The notes beneath the pieces were generated by a model that saw only the letters and a program-made list of their open reading frames with translations, ran no database searches and was not told the origin of the DNA. Positions 45,472-53,552 of a DNA stretch of 64,000 nt are shown here, piece after piece (position 1 is the first letter of the stretch; each line of letters opens with the position of its first letter). This stretch comes from Myxococcales bacterium (lineage in GTDB: Bacteria; Lernaellota; Lernaellaia; Lernaellales; Lernaellaceae). The DNA lies in contig JAAYVF010000027.1 in assembly GCA_012517325.1 (NCBI GenBank), positions 1-64,000 on the forward strand, written 5' to 3'. A program made the translations under genes and the position numbers.

Positions 45472-48400
45472 TTGAAAAACATTTCGTGTCTTCTTTTGTG
45501 TCTTTTCAGTTTTGTTTTTCTGGCTCAAAGCGGCGAAGCTCGGGAAGTCATTCCGACTACTGTAGTTTTGGAGCCGAATATCCATCATCAATCGGGTATC
45601 ACTTGGCCGCAGCCCGGCGTGATACCCGGAATGAGCCAACAGTTTTCACCTGATCTCTTTACCCTGGCGGAGCCGGATTGGTCCGCCGAATCCCACCAAT
45701 CCAATTCCTTGTTTGGTTTTTCCGCCGCCGGGGCCGGCGACGTCAACGGCGACGGTTATGCCGACATCATTGTCGGCGCTTACAGTTACGACAACGACAT
45801 TTCCAACGAAGGCATGGTTTTCGTTTATTACGGTTCGCCGTCCGGTCCTTCCGCCGCGCCCAATTGGCTGATGGATTCCAATCAGATCAACGCCCGCTAC
45901 GGTTACAGCGTGGCTTCGGCGGGGGATGTCGACGGCGACGGTTATGACGACATCATCATCGGGGCACCGCGCTATTTGAACACGGAGCTGAAAGAAGGCC
46001 GCGCCTATGTCTACCTCGGTTCCGGCGCCGGACCTTCCTTGATCGCCGATTGGATCGTGGATTCCGACCAGAAGTCGGCATCGCTGGGCGCCAGTGTCGC
46101 CTCGGCAGGCGACGTCAATGGCGACGGCTTTGCCGATGTCATCGTCGGCGCTCCGAACTACGATTACAATGAAGTTCTCAATACCGGCGCGGCGTTTGTC
46201 TATTACGGTTCGGCCGCCGGTTTGTCGGCGACGGCGGATGTTTTCATTCCGGGCGACCAGAAGCTGGCCTACTTCGGCACGGTGGTGGCCTCGGCCGGCG
46301 ATGTCAACGGGGATGGATACGACGATGTCTTGATTTCCTCGCCCCGCTACGACGCGATTTACACCAATATCGGCGCTGTTTTTCTGTTTTACGGTTCGGC
46401 AAGCGGACTCTCCACCACGCCGGACTGGGGGGATTACGGTTTTTCGAGCATGTCCTTGTTCGGCGCCGGCGCCGCCTCAGCCGGCGATGTCGATGGGGAT
46501 GGTTATTCCGATATCGTCATCGGTTCGCCCGGTTACAGCTTGAACACCGGCATTGCCTATTGGTATTCGGGCGCGCCGTCCGGTCCGGGACTCACACCCG
46601 ACGTGTCGTTTTATCTGGGAACGGCAAATTCACTTTTCGGATCAGGGGTCTCTACCGCCGGCGACTTCAACGGGGACGGATACGAAGACGTTTTGATCGG
46701 CGCCCGTTCTTACGATAACGGCTCCACCGACGAAGGGGGCGCCTTCATCTCCTTCGGCTCGGCTGCCGGCCCTTCCGCTTCCTTCGATTGGGAGGCCGAA
46801 TCCGATCAAGCCGGCGCTTTGTTCGGTACCAGCGTGTCCGACGCTGGCGATGTGAACGGCGACAATTGCGACGATATCGTCATCGGCGCTCCTTCCTATG
46901 ATAACGATCAGATCGATGAAGGCCGGGCATTTGTTTTCTACGGCAACTGCCTCGATGACGATGATGATGACGATAACGACGACAACGACGATAACGACGA
47001 CAACGACGACAACGACGATAACGACGATAACGACGACAACGACGACAACGATGATAACGATGATAACGACACGGCCGACGACGATGATGACACTGCTGAC
47101 GACGATGACGATGATAACGACGACAACGATGATAACGATGACAATGACGACAATGATGACAACGACACGGCCGATGATGACGACAATGACGACAACGATG
47201 ACAACGACGACAACGATGACAACGACGACAACGATGACAACGATGACAACGATGACAACGACACGGCCGACGACGATAACGACGACACTTCGCCGGCCGA
47301 TGACGACAACGATGATGCCTCACCGACCGATGACGATGACAATGACTCGTCTTCCGGTGATGATGACCTGAACATCAGCCCGGAACCGGATCATTCCGAG
47401 GAAAGCGGCTGGACGCACGGCGGCGGCGGTTGTTCGATCGCCGGACCGGGCAATGATGACGACACGGCGCTGTGGCTGCTGGCGCCGATTGGACTGGCCC
47501 TTGGCCTGCGGAAACGCTTTTTTTTTCGCCTTCCGCTGAAGACGGCGGCGACGGTTTTCCTGGCGCTCTTCGCTCTTAATCTGGGCGCTTCGCCGGCGCG
47601 GGCCGATAAACCGGGGATGAACGTCCAGCTCTGGCGGCTCAATCCCGACGGTTCCGGTTTCGGTTCCGTTTGGGGGTCGCCGTCGTTGCGCTTTCTCGGT
47701 TTCGGCGGCGGAATCTACGCCGACTATGTCAACAATCCGTTGGTCTATGAAATGGAAAACGGTGACGTTCACAGTCTGGTTCGACAACGAACCGACTTCA
47801 GCTACTACGGCGCTTTCGGACCGCTGCCGATGGTGAACGTCATGGTGAACGGTCCTTCGCTGGTCATTCAAGATCTGAACAAGAATTTAACCGATGGCGA
47901 AACCCAGGTCGGCGACGAATGGCGGTTCGGCGCCAAAGGGAGCATTCTCGATCGCGAAAAGGCGCCCGTTGGCGTGGGCGTCAAATTCGAGGTGACCTCG
48001 CCGACCGGCAGCGCTCACAGCTTCGCTTCGGACGGCGACACGATCTATCTCCCCGGCGCGATCGTCGATTGGGAAAATCGCTACGTCATTCTCGCTTACA
48101 ACCTGGAAGTCATTCTGCGGCCGCAAACGCGGCTGCTCAATGAACTGCACATCAAGGACGAATTGGGACAGCGGCTCGGCGCGGCTTACAAAATCGACCG
48201 GCGCGGCGATCTGGCTTTCGTCGAACTCGACAATCGCGCGCCCTTCGACGATTTTTATTCGCAGGAATCGCTCAATCCGCTGGAACTGGTCGGCGGCGCA
48301 AAAATTACGATCTGGGACGGCCTCAGTTTCCACGCCGGCGTCGGCGCGGGCCTGAACCAGGGCGTCGGCAGTCCCGATTACCGCCTCGTCGGCGGCCTGA

Positions 48401-49101
48401 GCTGGTTCCGCCGCGGCATGGTTCCCAAACCGCCGGTGCTCGATCGGGACGGCGACGGCATTTTGGACGACCGCGATCAATGCCCGGAAGTCAAGGAGGA
48501 TTTCGACGGCTGGCAGGACGACGATGGTTGTCCGGACGTCGATAACGACGGTGACGGCATTCCGGATTCAGCCGATTCATGTGCCAACGAAGCCGGCCCC
48601 CTGGAACTGCACGGCTGTCCCGACAAGGATACGGACGGGGACGGCATCATGGACTCGCAGGACAAATGTCCCACGACCCCCGGCGTCAAGGAATTCGACG
48701 GCTGTCCGCCGCCGGCTTACGACAAGGTGCAGGTGACCAAGGACCAGATCCAGATCAAGGAGAAGATCCAGTTCAAGGTCAACAGCGCCGTTATCCTGCC
48801 GGAAAGCTACGAACTGCTGAACCAGGTGGCGCGGGCGATCAAGGATTACAACCTCAAACTCTTGCGCATCGAGGGCCACGCCTCGTCCGAGGGCAACAAG
48901 CAGCATAATCTGCGGCTGTCGCAGCAACGCGCCGAGGCGGTGCGCGCCCGGTTGATTATCCTGGGCATCGCGCCGGATTCGCTTCAGGCGCAGGGATTCG
49001 GCGACCAGGTGCCGATCGCTTCCAACGCGACCGGCGCCGGCCGGGAGAAAAACCGCCGCGTCGAATTCAAGATCCTGGCCGCCCCGGAGAAAGTGGAATA
49101 A
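45472..49101 (+). CDS. Giant fusion: FG-GAP surface protein with C-terminal sorting tail, joined in frame to an OmpA-family protein
   Basis: 1209 residues from a TTG with a GGGGGCAGG site. Part 1: signal peptide, seven FG-GAP repeats (each like AGDVNGDGYADIIVGA, calcium-binding, seven blades) to about 490, Asp/Asn tract 495-625, then GGGGCSIAG (Cys654), one hydrophobic helix and LRKR, a MYXO-CTERM-like sorting tail ending near 682. Part 2 begins without a stop: a second signal peptide (from LKTAATVFLAL, cut near SPARA), a barrel-like region, thrombospondin type 3 calcium repeats (~985-1080) and an OmpA peptidoglycan-binding domain (IEGHASSEGNKQHNLRLSQQRA). The join is a run of nine T. With eight T the first protein would end seven codons later, overlapping a CTG that would start the second. 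These are probably two genes; see findings. Confidence 0.75.
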   Translation: MKNISCLLLCLFSFVFLAQSGEAREVIPTTVVLEPNIHHQSGITWPQPGVIPGMSQQFSPDLFTLAEPDWSAESHQSNSLFGFSAAGAGDVNGDGYADIIVGAYSYDNDISNEGMVFVYYGSPSGPSAAPNWLMDSNQINARYGYSVASAGDVDGDGYDDIIIGAPRYLNTELKEGRAYVYLGSGAGPSLIADWIVDSDQKSASLGASVASAGDVNGDGFADVIVGAPNYDYNEVLNTGAAFVYYGSAAGLSATADVFIPGDQKLAYFGTVVASAGDVNGDGYDDVLISSPRYDAIYTNIGAVFLFYGSASGLSTTPDWGDYGFSSMSLFGAGAASAGDVDGDGYSDIVIGSPGYSLNTGIAYWYSGAPSGPGLTPDVSFYLGTANSLFGSGVSTAGDFNGDGYEDVLIGARSYDNGSTDEGGAFISFGSAAGPSASFDWEAESDQAGALFGTSVSDAGDVNGDNCDDIVIGAPSYDNDQIDEGRAFVFYGNCLDDDDDDDNDDNDDNDDNDDNDDNDDNDDNDDNDDNDDNDTADDDDDTADDDDDDNDDNDDNDDNDDNDDNDTADDDDNDDNDDNDDNDDNDDNDDNDDNDDNDTADDDNDDTSPADDDNDDASPTDDDDNDSSSGDDDLNISPEPDHSEESGWTHGGGGCSIAGPGNDDDTALWLLAPIGLALGLRKRFFFRLPLKTAATVFLALFALNLGASPARADKPGMNVQLWRLNPDGSGFGSVWGSPSLRFLGFGGGIYADYVNNPLVYEMENGDVHSLVRQRTDFSYYGAFGPLPMVNVMVNGPSLVIQDLNKNLTDGETQVGDEWRFGAKGSILDREKAPVGVGVKFEVTSPTGSAHSFASDGDTIYLPGAIVDWENRYVILAYNLEVILRPQTRLLNELHIKDELGQRLGAAYKIDRRGDLAFVELDNRAPFDDFYSQESLNPLELVGGAKITIWDGLSFHAGVGAGLNQGVGSPDYRLVGGLSWFRRGMVPKPPVLDRDGDGILDDRDQCPEVKEDFDGWQDDDGCPDVDNDGDGIPDSADSCANEAGPLELHGCPDKDTDGDGIMDSQDKCPTTPGVKEFDGCPPPAYDKVQVTKDQIQIKEKIQFKVNSAVILPESYELLNQVARAIKDYNLKLLRIEGHASSEGNKQHNLRLSQQRAEAVRARLIILGIAPDSLQAQGFGDQVPIASNATGAGREKNRRVEFKILAAPEKVE
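46954..47346 (+). repeat. Tandem GAC/GAT/AAC tract encoding the Asp/Asn linker
   Basis: About 390 bases of 9-base units of the form GACGATAAC/GACAACGAT, interrupted by ACGGCC (Thr-Ala) at intervals. All units are multiples of three, so the frame is kept. The longest of the Asp/Asn tracts in the window. It also produces long spurious antisense Val/Ile or Ser/Leu frames. Confidence 0.9.
47518..47526 (+). other. T9 homopolymer at the junction of the sorting tail and the OmpA part
   Basis: Nine consecutive T bases form three Phe codons directly after LRKR. Removing one T gives FFFAFR and a TGA at 47537-47539. That TGA overlaps CTG (47536-47538), the first codon of the second signal peptide. This is a natural slippage site and also a frequent place for sequencing errors. 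Confidence 0.8.
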
Positions 49102-49219
49102 CCGCCTGCCGCGGCGGTCACGGTTTCAACGGCAGCACGAGCGGCGGTAAGGGCTCCCGAGAAAGGGTGTGGCGCCAAGCGGAGATTCCGACAACCGCTG
49201 ATCGAAAACGCGCCGCGGC

Positions 49220-50788
49220 CTAGACGACGCGCGGATATTCGTCCGCCAGGAAGGCCTCGCGCAGGGCGTTTTTATCCCGCGCCGCGAAGGCTTTGATGAT
49301 CCAGTGATAGAGCCCGGCGGCGTTGCCGCCCAGAATATCGTGTGGCAGGCGGCGCGCGCCGGCGGCGTAATCCACGGCGAACAGGCCGAAGCGCGGCGCG
49401 AAGCTGCCCCACTCGTAGTTGTCGACCAGGGTCCAGTACGAATACAGGCGGACGTCCGCGCCGCGGCCCATGGCGCGCAGCATTTCCAGCAGCGCGTTCT
49501 TCAGCGCCTGATCGCGCGTCATCCCGTCCGCGCGCGGGACGCCGACGTTGCCCGCGCCGCGGATGCCGATGCCGTTTTCCAGGATGTGGATCGGCAGGTC
49601 CCGCGCGGCGGTGGAATACGATTCGAGAAACGCGGGCAGGGCCTTCGCGTTCGTGTTCCAGTCCCATGACTCGATGCGCAACCGCACCGGCGGCCAGAGG
49701 CCGAAGTCGAGATTGTTGGCCCAGAAGGGATCGTAAAAATCGAAGCCGACCGCGTCGACCACGCCGGGCTCGCCGCCGGCGTACACCTCGTCCATCAAGC
49801 CGGTGAGGGGCTGGCGGCGCAGTTGGCGCTCGATCAGCGATTCGAGGAGGCCGTCGAACGCCCGCTTGGCCCACTGCGGCCCGTGAATGTACGGCACGGC
49901 GCCGATCAGGCGGTCGAAATCCTTTTTTTGCCGGGCGAGGAATCCGGGCAGGTCGGCCCGGGCGACGCCGTGGCGCGGCGCAAGGAAAATGTCCTGCGCG
50001 AGGCGGTCCATGCTGTAAATCCCGGCGCACCAGGTGTTGCAGGTGACGGTCGGCCGCGCCCAGCCGCGCGCGCGATAAATCCGGTGCACGGCCCGGTAGG
50101 CCAGCACGTGGGCGAGCAGCAGGTTCTCGTAGGCCGTGAAGGCGGCGCGCAGTCCCTTGGCCGAGCCGCGCGGAAACGCGTTGAGCACGTACGCCGGCAG
50201 CGAAGCGCCGACCGGTTCGTTGATCGTGATGTAGTAGGGGATCGGCGGTTTGCCCAGTTCCTCGACCAGCACGCGGTTGATTTCGGTGACGGCGAATTCG
50301 AGGTAGGCGCCGAACAGTTCGCGCACGCGGTCGCGGTCGAGCCAGAAATCCATTCCGGCCCAGAGCGGGTGGGTGAAGTGATGCAGCGTGGGCGCCGGAA
50401 ACATGCCGCGGTCGTAAGAGGCCGCCATGATCCGAGCGTACCGGCGCGCGGCGTCCGGCGCGAAGGGCGGCGGCGTCCGGCATTCCGGGTCGGCGCTCGG
50501 TTGCAGCCGGGCCCATTCGATACCGAGGCGGAACAGGCTCAGGCCGATCGCCCGGCCGCGGTCGAGATCCTCCTCGTACAATTCGAGGAAGCGCGAACTG
50601 GCGCCGGTTCGTTCTTTCTTGCCGGAGGTTTCGAAAAAGTACCAGTTGTTTTTCGGCTCGTCCGGGCCGTTGAAGCCACCCTCGGCCTGATAGCCCGAGG
50701 TGGAGGCGCCCCAGTCGAAACGGGGCGGGAATTCAAATCGTTCCAGCACCTGGTCCAGGTCCGCGCGGTCGATCCGTTTTGGGTCCAT
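49220..50788 (-). CDS. GH1 family beta-glycosidase
   Basis: A 522-residue (beta/alpha)8 enzyme with the GH1 order of motifs: FRLGIEWARLQP, acid/base Glu191 in ITINEP, YWTLVDNYEWG near the end, and nucleophile Glu404 in ILENGIG. No signal peptide, so cytoplasmic, and it would hydrolyse imported beta-glucosides or related sugars. Opens a region of glycan-active genes but is divergent from the GH5 gene. It lacks the usual extended insert lengths, but the catalytic pair is complete. Confidence 0.92.
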   Translation of the reverse strand: MDPKRIDRADLDQVLERFEFPPRFDWGASTSGYQAEGGFNGPDEPKNNWYFFETSGKKERTGASSRFLELYEEDLDRGRAIGLSLFRLGIEWARLQPSADPECRTPPPFAPDAARRYARIMAASYDRGMFPAPTLHHFTHPLWAGMDFWLDRDRVRELFGAYLEFAVTEINRVLVEELGKPPIPYYITINEPVGASLPAYVLNAFPRGSAKGLRAAFTAYENLLLAHVLAYRAVHRIYRARGWARPTVTCNTWCAGIYSMDRLAQDIFLAPRHGVARADLPGFLARQKKDFDRLIGAVPYIHGPQWAKRAFDGLLESLIERQLRRQPLTGLMDEVYAGGEPGVVDAVGFDFYDPFWANNLDFGLWPPVRLRIESWDWNTNAKALPAFLESYSTAARDLPIHILENGIGIRGAGNVGVPRADGMTRDQALKNALLEMLRAMGRGADVRLYSYWTLVDNYEWGSFAPRFGLFAVDYAAGARRLPHDILGGNAAGLYHWIIKAFAARDKNALREAFLADEYPRVV

Positions 50789-50977
50789 GCGATGTTCCTC
50801 GTTTGCGTGGAGCGATGAAGGCGCCGCCGGAGAAGATTATAGTTCGATCGCCGGCCCGAGGAAAACGGTCCGGCGGACTTGGTTTTGCGGCATTCGTTTC
50901 CGGTGTATGATTTCCTGCGGTGTCGCCGCGGATTCGCCAGTCAACTATCGGCACAAGAAAACAAAGGGGGCTCGGTC

Positions 50978-52495
50978 ATGGCCCGGCTGCTGCTTTTCTT
51001 TTCGCTTTCGTTTTTGATCTTGCTCCTCGGCTGCTCGTCCGGCGACCCCGGATCAAGCCCGGGGCAGGCTCAAGATGACGACGATGATGACAATGACGAC
51101 GACAACGACAACGACAACGACAACGATAACGACAACGACGATACCGCCGCGCCCGCCGATCCCTATATCCGCGATGAGCAGGGTCGCGCGATGATCCTGC
51201 ACGGCTGCAATTTCGACGGCAACGCCAAGGGCGATTCGGGCCTGCCGCAGCGCACCGAGGCGGACGCAATCGAGTTGGCCGAGGTCTGGGGCTTCAATTT
51301 CGCGCGCTACCTGATTTTCTGGGCGCGGATCGAACCCACGGCCGGCGTCTACGACGAGGATTACCTGGATGCCGTCGCGGAACGGCTCGACTGGCTGGGC
51401 GACGCCGGCATCACCGTCGTGCTCGACATGCACCAGGACCTCTGGGGACCTTTCATCACCGAGGAATGGGGCGGCAGCGACGGCGCGCCGGAATGGGCGA
51501 CGATCACCGACGGCTGGCCCTACATTCCTTTCAGCCAAATGCTTGGCGGTTGGGCGTTCGATTACCTGTCGCCGGCGGTGATCCGCGCCTTCGACAATTT
51601 CTGGAGCTACGACCGTCATCCCGAATTGCAGGACCATTACGCCGCCATGTGGGCGCACGTCGCCGAACGGTTCCGCGATCATCCGGCGGTACTCGGCTAC
51701 GATCTGATGAACGAGGCGTGGCAGGGTTCGGGGCTTTTGCGGTACCGCGACTTCGATCAAAACGAGTATTCCGCATACAACCAGCGGCTGATCGACGCCA
51801 TCCGCCAGGTCGACGCCGACCGCTGGATTTTCTATGAGCCGACCGCGTTTTTGACCAACCAGGGCGGACCGATGTACGTGCGGGTGCTCGACGATCCGCG
51901 CGACGGGCCGAACCGGCTCGCTTATTTTCCGCATCTGTACCCCTTGCCGATCGAACTCGCGGGCGGTTACCTGCCGGAAGTCGACCATACCCTCGATAGC
52001 TGGGAGCGCCATGGCGCCGCGGCGGCCGAACGGCAGAGCGCGCCGTTGTTGGCGGGCGAGTGGTCGATGCTCTCCTATTTCGACGACGACAATCATCGGC
52101 TGTGGGTGAACGAGGCCCTGCGGATGCTGGAGCGGGTGAGCGGCGGTTGGTCGTACTGGGATTGCAGTTCGTTCCAGGAGTCTGCCGACGCGACGTTCCA
52201 AGCGATGGTGGCTGCTTCGTATCCGCGCCGCGTCGCCGGAACGCCGGTTTCCTACGGTTACGATCCCGCGGCGGGCGCGCTGACGCTGGTTTTCGACGAG
52301 CGTTCGGGCGTCTCCGGACCGACCGAGATCTACCTGGCGGTCTCGCGCGATTATCCGGCGGGTTGGACGCTCGAGGTCAGCGATCCGACGGGCGCCTGGT
52401 CGTCGGATTGGGACGAGGACGCCCAGGTGCTGTCGGTCTGGACCGACCCGAACACCCCGACGCACACGATCATCGTCGCGCCCGCCGCCCGGTGA
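50978..52495 (+). CDS. GH5 (endoglycoceramidase-related) lipoprotein with Asp/Asn linker
   Basis: A 505-residue lipoprotein: lipobox LLLGC (Cys19, Ser at +2), acidic linker 33-55, then a GH5 barrel. The strand-4 motif YDLMNEAWQG carries acid/base Glu246 and LLAGEWSML carries nucleophile Glu361. WARIEP and LDMHQDLWG also match endoglycoceramidase-type GH5 members. A C-terminal beta domain follows. It may cut glycolipids or beta-glycans at the cell surface. The ATG at 50978 is chosen for the signal peptide. Followed 32 bases later by the SMP-30-like lipoprotein. Confidence 0.85.
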   Translation: MARLLLFFSLSFLILLLGCSSGDPGSSPGQAQDDDDDDNDDDNDNDNDNDNDNDDTAAPADPYIRDEQGRAMILHGCNFDGNAKGDSGLPQRTEADAIELAEVWGFNFARYLIFWARIEPTAGVYDEDYLDAVAERLDWLGDAGITVVLDMHQDLWGPFITEEWGGSDGAPEWATITDGWPYIPFSQMLGGWAFDYLSPAVIRAFDNFWSYDRHPELQDHYAAMWAHVAERFRDHPAVLGYDLMNEAWQGSGLLRYRDFDQNEYSAYNQRLIDAIRQVDADRWIFYEPTAFLTNQGGPMYVRVLDDPRDGPNRLAYFPHLYPLPIELAGGYLPEVDHTLDSWERHGAAAAERQSAPLLAGEWSMLSYFDDDNHRLWVNEALRMLERVSGGWSYWDCSSFQESADATFQAMVAASYPRRVAGTPVSYGYDPAAGALTLVFDERSGVSGPTEIYLAVSRDYPAGWTLEVSDPTGAWSSDWDEDAQVLSVWTDPNTPTHTIIVAPAAR

Positions 52496-52527
52496 GCGCG
52501 CCGGACCTGAAAACAAGGAGCCGTTTC

Positions 52528-53547
52528 ATGATTTTCAGCCGCTTTTTCCTGTCGCTGCTTTTGGCTCTGACGCTGCTTGCCGGCTGTTCGTCGGGCGATG
52601 ACGATGATGATTCAACCGCCGCTGAGACCGACGACGATGATGACGATGATAATGACGATAACGACAACAATGATGACAACGACGACAACGACGACGACGA
52701 GGCGACTGCTTGCTGGGCCGATTTGCCGGTCGGCGAGAAGGCGATCTTCGCCCAGGGCTTCGACATGAGCGAAGGCATCGCTTTTTCGGCGGCGGGCGAG
52801 TTGTTCGTCGCCAACCGGACCGCCGTTTCGCTGGTGCAGCCCGACGGCACGTGGGCGCCGATCGTCGATTTCGTCTACCCGATCGGCATCGCCTTCGCGC
52901 CGGACGGCGATCTGTACGTTTGCGACTTCGGCGCCAGTTCGCTGCCGGCGCCCAACGACGGGGCGATTTACAAAATCGGTCCCGGCTACGCCAAGACCCT
53001 GGTCGCGACGGGGGTGGCGAATCCGAATTTCATCACCTACACGCCGCGCGGGACGTTTTTGGTATCGGACAACGAGACCGCGACGATTTATGAGCTGACC
53101 TTGGGCGGCGAGCTGACGCACTGGCTCGACGGCCTCGTCTCGCCCGACGGCATGGTTTATTCGCCGGACCGGCAAACGCTGTACGTCGCCGGCACCATCG
53201 CTCCGGGCAGCCCGCTGTTCGCGGTTTCGCTCGACGCGGCGGGACTGCCGCTCGATTTCGCCGTGCTGGCCGAACTGGACAAAGGTTCCTGGCCGGACGG
53301 CGTGGCGCTCGACGAAAACGGGATGGTGTACGTGACGGAAAACCTGTCGGGCAAAATCGTGCGGGTCGATCCCGCCACCGGCGATTTCACGGCGCTCGCC
53401 GCCGGGATGGAAGGTCCGGCTTCCATGGCCTTCGGCGCCGGGCCGGATTTCGATCCGTGCTCGCTCTACGTCACCGAACTGCGCGGCACCCATGTCTGGC
53501 GCGTCAGCGTCGGCGCGCACGCTTACCCGCTGGTGGCGGAAGAGTAG
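52528..53547 (+). CDS. Asp/Asn-linker lipoprotein with SMP-30/NHL-type beta-propeller
   Basis: A 339-residue lipoprotein. Lipobox LLAGC (Cys20, Ser at +2), acidic linker about 23-62, then a six-bladed-type propeller. The blades look like GIAFAPDGDLYVCDFG, FITYTPRGTFLVSDNE, DGVALDENGMVYVTEN. This matches the SMP-30/gluconolactonase-like or NHL repeat class. Enzyme activity is uncertain. AAGGAG precedes the ATG. Probably co-transcribed with the GH5 gene. Its stop is five bases from the convergent beta-helix gene. Confidence 0.78.
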   Translation: MIFSRFFLSLLLALTLLAGCSSGDDDDDSTAAETDDDDDDDNDDNDNNDDNDDNDDDEATACWADLPVGEKAIFAQGFDMSEGIAFSAAGELFVANRTAVSLVQPDGTWAPIVDFVYPIGIAFAPDGDLYVCDFGASSLPAPNDGAIYKIGPGYAKTLVATGVANPNFITYTPRGTFLVSDNETATIYELTLGGELTHWLDGLVSPDGMVYSPDRQTLYVAGTIAPGSPLFAVSLDAAGLPLDFAVLAELDKGSWPDGVALDENGMVYVTENLSGKIVRVDPATGDFTALAAGMEGPASMAFGAGPDFDPCSLYVTELRGTHVWRVSVGAHAYPLVAEE

Positions 53548-53552
53548 CCGTT

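Noticed and set aside
46954-47346. Possible CRISPR array or satellite
   Set aside because: The repeats are continuous 9-base coding units without spacers, inside a long reading frame, and encode Asp/Asn.
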